Assembly (NCBI GenBank): GCA_013822725.1
Contig: PNKX01000010.1
Coordinates: 1 to 64,000 of the forward strand
From: Pirellula sp.
Lineage (GTDB): Bacteria > Planctomycetota > Planctomycetia > Pirellulales > Lacipirellulaceae
Direction of reading: 5' to 3'
Length of the DNA: 64,000 nt
Shown: one piece after another, positions 17,602-25,625 of the stretch
How positions within the stretch are numbered: the stretch's first letter is position 1
Layout: each line of letters starts with the position of its first letter
Made by a program: the position numbers and the translations under genes
Notes under the pieces: generated by a model
Database searches by the model: none
The model's input: the letters and a program-made list of their open reading frames with translations, nothing else
What the model was told of the DNA's origin: nothing

Positions 17602-18048
17602 ATGAAAGCCTGCATTCAACGTGTTTCCTCGGCTCGCGTGCGGGTGGAGGGCGAGACGGTCGGCGAGATTGGCCACGGGTTTCTTCTGCTGCTTGGCGTG
17701 GCGGCGGGAGACGGGCCGGCCGAACTGCGGTGGATGGTCGACAAAGTCGTCGGCCTGCGGGTGTTCGACGACGCCGACGGCAAGATGAACCTCGCGCTCG
17801 CCGACGTGGGGGGCGAGTTGCTGGTGGTGAGCCAGTTCACGCTGCTGGGCGATTGCCGCAAGGGGCGCCGGCCGAGTTTCATCGACGCGGCCCCGCCGGA
17901 GGTGGCGGAGCGGATGTATGAGGAGTTCGTCGCGGCGGCGCGCGGGGCGGGGATTCGCGTGGCGACTGGGAAATTTCGGACTCACATGGAAGTCGAGCTC
18001 GTCAACGACGGGCCGGTGACGTTGCTGCTTGATTCTGCCGATCGTTAG
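17602..18048 (+). CDS. dtd: D-aminoacyl-tRNA deacylase Dtd
   Basis: Dtd hydrolyses D-amino acids wrongly attached to tRNA (D-Tyr and others), acting in the cytoplasm. From the ATG at 17602 the protein has 148 residues, the normal size. The start [13 protein letters not shown] is standard. Catalytic features are SQFTLLGD in the first half and the GPVT motif near the C-terminus ([12 protein letters not shown]), which form the cross-subunit D-amino-acid pocket. The TAG stop (18046-18048) is the first three bases of the palindrome that fills the next gap. It stands alone. Confidence 0.96.
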   Translation: MKACIQRVSSARVRVEGETVGEIGHGFLLLLGVAAGDGPAELRWMVDKVVGLRVFDDADGKMNLALADVGGELLVVSQFTLLGDCRKGRRPSFIDAAPPEVAERMYEEFVAAARGAGIRVATGKFRTHMEVELVNDGPVTLLLDSADR

Positions 18049-18281
18049 CCGCGGATCAATGACCCGCCGGAGCGAGTTCGAAAAAAGCAACCACCAAGAC
18101 ACAAAGGGCACGAAGACGCACCAAGAACGCGAAGAAATTAGAAGGTGAAAACAATCAAGGCCGGCTGGGTCCACTAGCAGATTTTACTGCTTTTGTATTC
18201 CTTCGTGCGTCTTTGTGCCCTTTGTGTCTTGGTGGTAAATCTTCAGAACTCCGCTCTGGCGGGTCGTTGACCCGCGGCTAT
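18046..18281. repeat. nested palindrome: family D arms around family E hairpin
   Basis: The outer arms are family D, TAGCCGCGGATCAATGACCC at 18046 and its inverted relative ending CCGCGGCTA at 18280. The inner hairpin is family E, with arms 18090-18125 (ACCACCAAGACACAAAGG...) and 18201-18236. The whole 236-base element runs from the dtd stop codon to the stop codon of the next, convergent gene, and supplies both. Other family E copies are 19252-19419, 21642-21826 and 24422-24608. Confidence 0.82.
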
Positions 18282-19171
18282 TTTGTCCAGTTGAATCGCT
18301 TCATAATGCGGCGGGCGGTGTCGTAGATGGTGCGGTCATGTTGCGCACCGTCAACGGCTGGCTGATCGCCCGCAGTTGGCGTCGTCGACGGGTGCTTGAA
18401 GCCAATGCGGAACGTCGCCGGCACGCTCGGATCGCCGCTCGCCGCGAGCGGCGTCTGCTGATCGGGCATTACTTCGTGAACGAACTTGTTCTTGATTGCT
18501 TGGTTGTTCACCACGATCGGCGAGAGCTGCCCGTACTGCTCCATGATAGACGGTTCGCTGAGGATCATCACGACGACGAGGGCGAGCTTCCAATAGACGG
18601 AAAAATTGCCCCACAGGTCGTCGCCCCAGAGCTTAATCGCGGTGCCGAACGACTTTTTGAAGCGCCAGCGGCCGCCGGCCCATTCGATCGAGTAGATTTC
18701 ATCGAGCATCAAATGAGACAGCACGCCAATGAAGACGCCGCCGGCCTTGAAATAGCGCAAATGAAGATTTGTCGAGCCGCTAACGAGAAACGCGACGCCG
18801 GTGAAAATCAGCAGCGCGGGAATGCTGTGAAACATGCCGCGATGGACGGTGAAGCGTTTGAGGAGCTTCGCCACGCCGAATCGCACCGCTAGATAGCTGA
18901 TAGCCCCGGCCAGCACCATTTGTTCGTAGTTCCAGCCAAGGTGCTGGAAGCGATCGACGAGCATCATCGGCGCCACGGCGGCGAAGAAGCTCATCGTTTC
19001 GCGGATCGGGACGCCGGAATCGCTGTCGATGTCGGGCAGCATCCCCCCCACTCCGCACAAGCAGCCGGCGACTGCCGCCGCCTCGACCGGCAGCCCGTAA
19101 TAGGCGCCGACTGCAGCGTAGCCGACGCCGAGCGTGCAGCTGGTCGTGATGTGGGTTTTGAAGCCGGCCAT
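18278..19171 (-). CDS. DUF457-like membrane-bound metal-dependent hydrolase
   Basis: With the start at 19171 (MAGFKTHITTS) this encodes 297 residues with several membrane segments. The pattern THITTSCTLG, then MLPDIDSDSG, HRGMFHS and LSHLMLDE, matches DUF457 (YdjM-like inner-membrane metal-dependent hydrolases), where His and Asp residues are thought to bind metal. The biological substrate is not known. The C-terminal ~100 residues are soluble. The gene converges on dtd, with the palindrome at 18046-18281 between them. Confidence 0.82.
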   Translation of the reverse strand: MAGFKTHITTSCTLGVGYAAVGAYYGLPVEAAAVAGCLCGVGGMLPDIDSDSGVPIRETMSFFAAVAPMMLVDRFQHLGWNYEQMVLAGAISYLAVRFGVAKLLKRFTVHRGMFHSIPALLIFTGVAFLVSGSTNLHLRYFKAGGVFIGVLSHLMLDEIYSIEWAGGRWRFKKSFGTAIKLWGDDLWGNFSVYWKLALVVVMILSEPSIMEQYGQLSPIVVNNQAIKNKFVHEVMPDQQTPLAASGDPSVPATFRIGFKHPSTTPTAGDQPAVDGAQHDRTIYDTARRIMKRFNWTK

Positions 19172-19548
19172 AGGGGGCGGGACTGTCGCAAATCGGCGGC
19201 GATTCGCCAAGAGTAGCCGGAGGAAAGCGAACTGCTTGAGGGAGAGTTTGGAAGACTAACCACCAAGGCACGAAGACACAAAGGAAGCACAAAGAATGGA
19301 AAGAGAAAAAAGGGTACAAGACGAGCGAGCTTCGCGGTCTGCTAGCCCTGCCAGCTGCCATTCAATTCCTTCTTTCCTTGGTGCTCTCTTCGTGTCTTCG
19401 TGCCTTGGTGGTTAGTCTTTTTCCTTACCGCTTCGGCCGCTCGTTGAGCCGGAGCTGCTAGCACAACTGCCCTTCGCCCCCCTGCCCGCCGCCGATATAC
19501 TTCGCCGTCCCCAATCTTCCCGCTTTCTTCGCCCGCCACGGGTGCGCC
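19172..19548. repeat. intergenic region with family E palindrome
   Basis: The 377-base divergent gap between the DUF457 gene and cvpA contains a family E element. Its arms 19252-19290 (starting AAGACTAACCACCAAGGCAC) and 19381-19419 are near-perfect inverted copies. Apart from that I see no gene. The promoters of both neighbours must lie here. Confidence 0.72.
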
Positions 19549-20271
19549 ATGCAGACCTACGATCTTGTGATGCTAGCAGTCTTGGGCTTCGCCACAATCT
19601 TCGGATTTTGGAAGGGACTGGCGTGGCAAGTCGCGTCGCTGGCGTCGCTGGTGGTCAGCTACTTCGCCGCCTTGAAGTTTGCCGACAAGTTGGCGCCGAT
19701 GGTCAGCGAGCACGCTCCGTTTAACAAATTCGTGGCGATGCTGATCATCTACGCCGGCGCCTCGCTGGCGATTTGGATGCTGTTCCGCGTGGTGGCGGGC
19801 GTCATCGACGGCGTGAAGCTGAAAGAGTTTGACCGCCAGATGGGCGCCTTGGTCGGGTTCGCCAAGGGTGTGCTGATTTGCATCGCGATCACATTCTTTG
19901 CCGTCTCGCTGCTCGGCCAGGTGCAACGCGACAAGATCCTCGCTTCGCGGAGCGGCCACTACATTGTCCAGGTGCTCGACAAGGCGGATGCGGTGGCGCC
20001 GCCCGAGATCAAGAGCGTCATCGGCCCGTACATCGAGCGAATCAACAAGCAGTTCGACCCCAACTACCAGCCGAACCCGCAACAAGATTTCCAGGAGATC
20101 CAACAAGATCTGCGGAAGCTTTGGAGCGAGCAAGCAGGGGGGGCCGCCGGGGCAGGGGGTTGGCCGTCAGCGGGCAACATCGCTTGGCCATCGGCGCCGA
20201 ACACCTCTCCGCCGGCGACCACTCCGAGCACGCCGGCGTGGCCGATTTCGACCGGCGGCGAAAGGCAGTAG
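19549..20271 (+). CDS. cvpA: CvpA family membrane protein
   Basis: The 240-residue protein has four hydrophobic segments in its first ~130 residues (MLAVLGFATIFGFWKGLAWQ, then VASLASLVVSYFAA and later segments) with the CvpA pattern of a KG-LAWQ turn and a charged loop (VKLKEFDRQMGALVGFAKG). CvpA is an inner-membrane protein needed for colicin V production in E. coli and for envelope-stress resistance elsewhere; its mechanism is unclear. The C-terminal 100 residues are Pro/Gly-rich and soluble (GAAGAGGWPSAGN) and include a copy of the GGGGCAGGG motif. It is probably monocistronic. Confidence 0.88.
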   Translation: MQTYDLVMLAVLGFATIFGFWKGLAWQVASLASLVVSYFAALKFADKLAPMVSEHAPFNKFVAMLIIYAGASLAIWMLFRVVAGVIDGVKLKEFDRQMGALVGFAKGVLICIAITFFAVSLLGQVQRDKILASRSGHYIVQVLDKADAVAPPEIKSVIGPYIERINKQFDPNYQPNPQQDFQEIQQDLRKLWSEQAGGAAGAGGWPSAGNIAWPSAPNTSPPATTPSTPAWPISTGGERQ

Positions 20272-20643
20272 CGGGCGGCGAAATGTCGCTGACGGTGACC
20301 GTCGCGATCGTAGCAGGGGAGACTGAAACTTGCATGCGAATTCGCGACGCCAGTCGCTATGCAACGGCAAGCAAGAAGCGTCCGTTGCGTGCGGCAGGCC
20401 TCAAAGACACGAACGGCGACGGTTATATACAGGGGCCTATTTCTCGGCCTAAAACAGCCCGGAAACGAACATAACAACGATTATCGGACGTTGCTGGTAC
20501 GCGAGGAGCGGGCGGCATTTGCGGCGTGGCGGCCCTATCATTCTGAGCAAAGCGTTGAACATCGGGCGTTGGATTGAGTTGAACTTCAACCCGCCGGGCG
20601 AGCGTTTGCAGGCGAGCGATGTTCAATTCGCGTCGCCGGAAAT
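20272..20643. other. intergenic region between cvpA and accA
   Basis: Both flanking genes end here (convergent), so this 372-base stretch is not needed for a promoter. No gene is supported. A small inverted repeat, TTGAACATCG at 20555-20564 and CGATGTTCAA at 20617-20626, and a near-palindrome GTTGAACTTCAAC at about 20576-20588, are visible. Their role is unknown. Confidence 0.5.
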
Positions 20644-21621
20644 TCAGTTCACCGACGCGACGCCGTTTTCCAGATACGGGCCGATCTTGCGGAACTTGTC
20701 GTAGCGCTGGTTCAGCAGATCCGCGGTCGGCAACTTCTGAAGTTCGCGCAGCGTCTTGGTGAGATACTGCTTAAGCTTGGCGGCCATCTGATAATGGTCG
20801 CGGTGGGCGCCGCCGAGCGGTTCTTCGACGACGTCATCGACGACGCCCATTTCGAGCAGGTGTTTTGAGGTGATCTTCAGGGCCCGGGCCGCTTGGGGAG
20901 CGTAGTCGTGGCTCTTCCAGAGGATGCCGGCGCAGCCTTCGGGGCTGATCACGGAGTAGTAGGCGTTCTCCAGCACCGCGACCCGATCGCCGACGCCGAT
21001 GCCGAGCGCGCCGCCGGAACCGCCTTCGCCGATGACGATGCAGATGATCGGCGTCGGGAACCGCGACATGGCGAGCATGCTCTCGGCGATTACCTGAGCC
21101 TGGCCGCGTTCTTCGGCACCGATGCCGGGATACGCGCCGGGCGTGTCGATCATCGCGATGATCGGCAGGCCGTACTTGGCGGCAAGTTCCATCTTTTCCA
21201 TCGCCTTGCGATAGCCTTCGGGATGGGCGCAGCCAAAGTAGCACTCGTTCCGCTCTTTGAGCGTTTTGCCTTTTTGATGGCCGACGAGCATCACTTTGAA
21301 CTCGTCGAGCTTCGCGAAGCCAGTGCGGAGCGCACGGTCGTCGCCGAAGAACTTGTCGCCGTGGAGTTCCACGAACTCGTCGAACACCAGGTCGACGTAG
21401 TCGGTGAACATTGGTCGTTCAGGATGACGGGCGACGCGAACCGTTTCCCACGGGTCAAGATTCTTGTAAATCGACCGCATCGTCTCAGTAAGCTGTTTGC
21501 GCAGCTCGCGAATCTGCTCGCGCACGTCGCCGCTCTTGGGATCGGCGCTTTCGAGATCGCGAATTTGGGCTTCGATCTCGTGGATCGGTTGTTCGAACGG
21601 GAGTTGGAAGCTGGTGGCCAT
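20644..21621 (-). CDS. accA: acetyl-CoA carboxylase carboxyltransferase subunit alpha AccA
   Basis: AccA with AccD transfers the carboxyl group from biotin to acetyl-CoA, making malonyl-CoA for fatty-acid synthesis. The 325-residue length and all main motifs fit: FEQPIHEIEAQIRDLE at the N-terminus, ARHPERPMFTDYVDLVFDEF, GHQKGKTLKERNECYFGCAH, and the active-site region IIAMIDTPGAYPGIGAEERG followed by GEGGSGGALGIGVGDRVAVL. The ATG at 21621 is 20 bases from a palindromic element (21642-21826). No accD or other fab gene is adjacent. Confidence 0.97.
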   Translation of the reverse strand: MATSFQLPFEQPIHEIEAQIRDLESADPKSGDVREQIRELRKQLTETMRSIYKNLDPWETVRVARHPERPMFTDYVDLVFDEFVELHGDKFFGDDRALRTGFAKLDEFKVMLVGHQKGKTLKERNECYFGCAHPEGYRKAMEKMELAAKYGLPIIAMIDTPGAYPGIGAEERGQAQVIAESMLAMSRFPTPIICIVIGEGGSGGALGIGVGDRVAVLENAYYSVISPEGCAGILWKSHDYAPQAARALKITSKHLLEMGVVDDVVEEPLGGAHRDHYQMAAKLKQYLTKTLRELQKLPTADLLNQRYDKFRKIGPYLENGVASVN

Positions 21622-21641
21622 AGTCGTGGGTTCTCTTTTTT

Positions 21642-21826
21642 AAACCACGAAACAGACGAAAGGAACGAAAGAAAGCGGGGAGTATGGAACCGCAGATGGA
21701 CGCGAATGAACGCAGATAGAAGAAAGTACGAAGCCTCTCTCATCGGATCTTATTTGCGTTCATCTGCGTTTATCGGCGGTTCCTTGTTTGGCTTTTGTTT
21801 CGTGTTTTTCGTGTGTTTCGTGGTTA
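21642..21826. repeat. nested palindrome, family E with family F core
   Basis: Arms AAACCACGAAACAGACGAAA (21642) and TTTCGTGGTTA (ending about 21825) form the outer hairpin. Inside are GCAGATGGACGCGAATGAAC and a partner containing CATCTGCGTT, a family F type. The bases TTA at 21824-21826 are the stop codon of the kinase on the minus strand. The accA start lies at the other end. Confidence 0.75.
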
Positions 21827-22708
21827 TTCTTCCTTCGGTTCTTCAACCTTCGGAAGCGGCTTTTTAGGTTTGATTTGGAACACGCGGCCCGCTTTGAGTT
21901 CGCGCATGAATTCCATGAGCGATTCGGGACGGTCTTTGGGTTCTTTGGCGAGCATGCGGCCGACCAAATTTGCGAAGTCGTTGTGGACGTTGCGGTTGAG
22001 CATCTGCACCGACGGCGGCTTTAGCTTGAGATGCTTGTTCAACAGCTCCGCCGGACTGGTCGCCGTGAACGGCAGCTTGCCAGTGATTAGTTCATAGACC
22101 ATGCAGCCGAAGCTATAGATGTCGGCGCGGGCGTCGCACGCCTGGCCGCGGATCTGCTCAGGCGGCATGTAGCTGTGGGTGCCGGCGACCGGCATTTTGC
22201 CGCCGAGGAGCTTGCCAATCCCTTTTTTGATCTTCAGCGAGAGCGTGAAGTCAATCAGCCGGATGTGGTTGTTCTCGTCGACCAAGAAATTATCGGGTTT
22301 GATATCGCGATGAACCCAGCCTTGGCGATGCATGTACTCCAGGGACTGAGCGCACTCCATCAGGATCGTGTCGAGCCGCCAGTGGAGGCTGTCGAGTTGG
22401 TCGTGGATTTGCTGCTTCAAGTTCGGCGTCTTGAAGAGCTCCATGACGACGAACGCCCCGTCCTTCTTACTGTCGCCGTAATCGAAGGTTTTGATGATCG
22501 AGGGATGATCGAGCGCCTTACCGACTTCGTATTCGTGCTTGAGTTGGGCGACCGTCGTCCGGTCGTAACGGGCGCCCGGCGGCAGCCATTTCATGGCCAG
22601 CGCCGTCGTCTCGGCCATCGGGCGGACGGCCCAGATTTCGAACATAGCGCCGGCGCGGATGAGATGAAACATCCGATAGGGACCGACGAATTCGCGACCG
22701 GCAGACAT
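21824..22708 (-). CDS. Ser/Thr protein kinase with atypical glycine loop and DFT motif
   Basis: The 294-residue protein is a single Hanks-type kinase domain with no transmembrane or sensor part. The catalytic motif HRDIKPDN is intact at residues 133-140 and the ATP lysine K40 lies in ALAMKW. The usual DFG is DFT (residues 153-155, LIDFTLSL) and the glycine loop is IRAGAMFEIWAV, with only one of three glycines. PPEQIRGQ and DIYSFGCMVYELITGKLPF complete the C-lobe. Such changes may alter Mg binding or make it a pseudokinase. The stop codon is inside the palindromic element. Its partners are unknown. Confidence 0.88.
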   Translation of the reverse strand: MSAGREFVGPYRMFHLIRAGAMFEIWAVRPMAETTALAMKWLPPGARYDRTTVAQLKHEYEVGKALDHPSIIKTFDYGDSKKDGAFVVMELFKTPNLKQQIHDQLDSLHWRLDTILMECAQSLEYMHRQGWVHRDIKPDNFLVDENNHIRLIDFTLSLKIKKGIGKLLGGKMPVAGTHSYMPPEQIRGQACDARADIYSFGCMVYELITGKLPFTATSPAELLNKHLKLKPPSVQMLNRNVHNDFANLVGRMLAKEPKDRPESLMEFMRELKAGRVFQIKPKKPLPKVEEPKEE

Positions 22709-22819
22709 GGCGACGGCTGGGATCGGGGCTGAACGGGAAAAGCCGGACGCTGCTGCAGCCGACGGTGAATATTCAGTTTAACCGTTAAAGCCGGATGGCG
22801 AAATACGGGCGTGGAGTAT

Positions 22820-22894
22820 GGTGTCGGGAGCCTGTTGCCACTGGTAGTTCGGCTATCTAGCAATGATTTCCAGTGGCAACAGGCTCCCGACACC
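22820..22894. repeat. palindrome, family G copy 1
   Basis: The 25-bp arms GGTGTCGGGAGCCTGTTGCC and onward (22820-22844) and 22870-22894 are perfect inverted repeats with a 25-base loop. The other copies, 23507-23580 and 25775-25850, have almost the same arms but different loops. It lies between the kinase start (22708) and the 3' end of the next gene. Confidence 0.85.
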
Positions 22895-22909
22895 TTCAAT
22901 CTTGATGGC

Positions 22910-23377
22910 TTAGTGAGTACTCCCCTGCCCTGCCAGAAATTGCCGCAGAGCCCGCAGTCGGCGGCGCGTTTCCCAGGCGAAGGCGCGTTGCATGATGGGA
23001 TGGAGAATCCAGCCAAGCCACCGTGGGCGGGCATGGAAGTCGAATTTGTACTCAACCTGTGACGAGGAAGCGTCGATTGGCGTGTGGCGAATCGTGGCCG
23101 CGAACCGGTCGAAGAATGTCGGGCGATTAATCATCCGAATCGCGGCGACGCGGCCCGGGTCGAACGAAATGTAGACCGTTCGCAGCGCGAAGCCGCCGAG
23201 CCGACGGCGACCGCGGCAGACCGCCACGGCGCCAAGCGCCGCTTGCGGATGGCCCGGCTCGAGAGAGGCCTCGCGGAGGAGCGTGTCCCATTCGAGCCGG
23301 CGGCTGTAGTCGTGGATGATGCGGAAGACCTCGTCGGCGGATGCGGGGAGGACTTCGGTGATGGCGCCGTGGGGCAT
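22910..23377 (-). CDS. SRPBCC (START/Bet v1-like) family protein
   Basis: The 155-residue protein begins ITEVLPASADEVFRIIHDYS, a typical start for the SRPBCC (polyketide cyclase/dehydrase) superfamily, in which a curved beta-sheet wraps a long C-terminal helix and binds a hydrophobic ligand. The middle has VYISFDPGRVAAIRMINRPT, and the C-terminal helix is WILHPIMQRAFAWETRRRLRAL. Ligand and role are unknown. Family G palindromes lie on both sides, 15 bases from its stop and about 130 from its start. Confidence 0.75.
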   Translation of the reverse strand: MPHGAITEVLPASADEVFRIIHDYSRRLEWDTLLREASLEPGHPQAALGAVAVCRGRRRLGGFALRTVYISFDPGRVAAIRMINRPTFFDRFAATIRHTPIDASSSQVEYKFDFHARPRWLGWILHPIMQRAFAWETRRRLRALRQFLAGQGSTH

Positions 23378-23506
23378 GTGGCTGGCGATGAAGTTGGCTC
23401 TGTCTGGAGCGAGTGGAACTCCGGTGATATCAACTCAACCGTGATCTTCGTGGGGAATTAACCTAATAGCGCCGCAGAATTCGGCGGCACTCGTCAGAAC
23501 GAACGA

Positions 23507-23580
23507 TGTCGGGAGCCTTTTGCCACTGGGGGCTCCAGATTTCACACAACGCCTTCCAGTGGCAAAAGGCTCCCGACACC
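23507..23580. repeat. palindrome, family G copy 2
   Basis: The 23-bp perfect arms TGTCGGGAGCCTTTTGCCAC and onward (23507-23529) pair with 23556-23578. It is placed between the SRPBCC gene start and the truA stop (23592). Confidence 0.83.
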
Positions 23581-23591
23581 ATCGTGCAGTG

Positions 23592-24404
23592 CTAGTACGC
23601 GACCCATTGCATGCAGAGGCCGTGAGCGGGAGCGGTTTGGCCGGCGGCGCAACGGTCTTTCGCGGCGATCACTTTGGCGACCCACTCGGGGGGGCGTTTG
23701 CCGCGGCCAACTTCGACGAGCGTACCGGCGATCGTGCGGACCATGTTATAGAGAAATCCGTCGCCTTCGACGTCGATCGTGACGATTGCAGCCCCGGGCT
23801 CCGCCCGGGGGTCGGTACGCAGTTCGTTGGGGCCAAGCGTTGTCGGTGGGCGGGCCGACCCCCGGGCGGAGCCCGGGGCTACAGTGACGGCGAAGATGGT
23901 GCGGACGGTGGACTCGCGTTCGGAGCCGACTGATTGAAAGCTCGCAAAGTCATGCGTGCCGACCATGTGAGCGCCGCCGGCTTGCATCGCCGCCACGTCG
24001 AGCGGCGTTGGGATGTGCCACGCATACTTGCGAGCAAAGACGGGTCGCCGCGGGTCGTTGTAGATCGTATAGCGGTAGCGTTTGAACTTCGCATCGTGCG
24101 TCGCGTGGAAGCCGTCGGCGACGAGTTCGACGAGTTGCACCGCGGCGTCTTCGGGCAGCTTCGAGTTGAGCGCGTGAACCAACGACTCGGGTGGGATGTT
24201 GGTCGCCGACTCGACGCTGACGACCTGCCCTGCGGCGTGAACGCCAGCGTCGGTCCGGCCGGCGGCGTTCAGGCGCACCGTCTCGCCGGTAATCTCCAGC
24301 CACGCCCGCTCGAACTCCCCCTGCACTGTTCGCCGCCCCGGCTGCGCCTGCCAGCCGGAGAAATCAGTGCCGTCGTAGGCCAGCGTAATCTTGAAGCTTG
24401 GCAT
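23592..24404 (-). CDS. truA: tRNA pseudouridine(38-40) synthase TruA with in-frame palindromic insertion
   Basis: TruA isomerises uridines 38-40 in the tRNA anticodon arm. The catalytic Asp is D52 in AAGRTDAGVHA, and GDGFLYNMVRTIAGTLVEVG is the C-terminal signature. The 270 residues include an extra stretch of about 30 residues (roughly 175-206, VAPGSARGSARPP onward) between the usual strands, where other TruA proteins have only a few residues. The DNA there (23790-23880) is a perfect palindromic element. The frame is kept, so the protein is probably functional with an added loop on its surface. Confidence 0.95.
   Translation of the reverse strand: MPSFKITLAYDGTDFSGWQAQPGRRTVQGEFERAWLEITGETVRLNAAGRTDAGVHAAGQVVSVESATNIPPESLVHALNSKLPEDAAVQLVELVADGFHATHDAKFKRYRYTIYNDPRRPVFARKYAWHIPTPLDVAAMQAGGAHMVGTHDFASFQSVGSERESTVRTIFAVTVAPGSARGSARPPTTLGPNELRTDPRAEPGAAIVTIDVEGDGFLYNMVRTIAGTLVEVGRGKRPPEWVAKVIAAKDRCAAGQTAPAHGLCMQWVAY
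23790..23880. repeat. palindromic element inside truA
   Basis: The 26-base arms 23790-23815 and 23855-23880 are exact inverted repeats (AGCCCCGGGCTCCGCCCGGG plus six bases). The loop is 39 bases. The element lies wholly within the truA coding sequence and is read as about 30 Pro/Arg/Gly-rich residues. Confidence 0.92.
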
Positions 24405-24421
24405 TAGCGAATGCGGGGAGA

Positions 24422-24608
24422 ATCACGAAGACACAAAGGCACGAAGGAAGCACGAAGAAATACGATGAAACTAGAAAAAAAGAGAAGAAAACTAATCTGC
24501 GCTAATCGACGCTAATAACACAAAAATACATAAGCGAAGATTAGCGATAATTAGTGTTCCCTATTTCTTCTTCGTGCTTTCTTCGTGTCTTCGTGCCTTA
24601 GTGGTTAA
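24422..24608. repeat. nested palindrome, family E with F-like core
   Basis: The outer arms begin ATCACGAAGACACAAAGGCA and end with its imperfect complement GTGCCTTAGTGGTTAAT. The core has AATCTGCGCTAATCGACGCT and AGATTAGCGATAATTAG. It lies between the truA start and the asd stop codon (24612) and fills almost the whole gap. Confidence 0.75.
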
Positions 24609-24611
24609 TCT

Positions 24612-25625
24612 TCAAACAGCTGCCTGCGATTTGACGAGCAACTCCGCAATCTGCACGGCGTTCGTCGCCGCGCCCTTCCGGAGGTTGTCGCTCACGCACC
24701 AGAAAGCGAGGCCGTTGTCACTGGAGAGGTCTTCGCGGATGCGGCCGATGAACACCGCGTCGTCGCCGTCGCATTGGGCGGGCATCGGGTACTTGCCGGC
24801 GTCGAGGTCGTCGACCACCTTGATGCCGGGCGTCGCGGCAAACAGCTCGCGGGCCTGGGCGACGGTGATCTTCTTGTCGGTCTCGACGAGAATGCTCTCG
24901 CTATGGCAGTTGTCGACGGGGACCCGGATGCAGGTCGGGCAGACGCGGATCGTGTCGTCGCCGAAGATCTTGTGGGTCTCGTGGACCATCTTCATTTCTT
25001 CGCTCGTATACCCCTGGTACTTCGGCGAGCCAATCTGCGGGACGAGGTTGAACGCAATCGGGTGCTTGAAGGCTTGGTACTGGTACTCTTCGCCGGCGAG
25101 GAACGCGCGGGCGCCTGCCTTCAAATCTTCCTGGCCTTTGACGCCGGCGCCGCTGGTCGCCTGGTAGGTGCTGACGACGACGCGGCGAATGCGGCCGAAG
25201 TCGTGGAGCGGCTTCATGGCGACGACCATCTGGGTAGTCGAACAGTTCGGGCTGCTGATGAGCCCGCGATGCCCTTCGATCGCCTCGGGGTTCACTTCCG
25301 GAACCACGAGCGGCACCTTCGGATCCATGCGCCAGTAGCCGCTTTCGTCGACGACGATGCAGCCGCGCTCGACGGCCCAGGGGCAGAAGTCCTTGGCGGT
25401 TTCATCAGGGGTGCTGCCGATGGCGAGGTCGATCCCTGCGAAGATCTCGGGGGTCATTTCCTCGACGACGTGCTCTTCGCCCTTGAACGTGATCGTCGTG
25501 CCGGCCGAGCGTTTGGACGCGAGAAAGCGGATGTTCCGGTAAGGGAACTCGCGCTCCTCAAGGAGCTGACGGATGATGCGTCCGACGGCGCCGGTGGCGC
25601 CCACGATGGCAATCGTCTCGAACAC
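24612..25625 (-). CDS. asd: aspartate-semialdehyde dehydrogenase
   Basis: Asd reduces aspartyl phosphate to the semialdehyde with NADPH, at the branch point to lysine/diaminopimelate, methionine and threonine. The 337-residue length is normal. The N-terminal Rossmann motif is IAIVGATGAVGRI and the catalytic cysteine lies in SSPNCSTTQMVVA. Further typical segments are VVSTYQATSGAGVKG and a C-terminal LRKGAATNAVQIAELL. The ATG at 25625 is used. No other amino-acid genes are near. Confidence 0.96.
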   Translation of the reverse strand: MFETIAIVGATGAVGRIIRQLLEEREFPYRNIRFLASKRSAGTTITFKGEEHVVEEMTPEIFAGIDLAIGSTPDETAKDFCPWAVERGCIVVDESGYWRMDPKVPLVVPEVNPEAIEGHRGLISSPNCSTTQMVVAMKPLHDFGRIRRVVVSTYQATSGAGVKGQEDLKAGARAFLAGEEYQYQAFKHPIAFNLVPQIGSPKYQGYTSEEMKMVHETHKIFGDDTIRVCPTCIRVPVDNCHSESILVETDKKITVAQARELFAATPGIKVVDDLDAGKYPMPAQCDGDDAVFIGRIREDLSSDNGLAFWCVSDNLRKGAATNAVQIAELLVKSQAAV

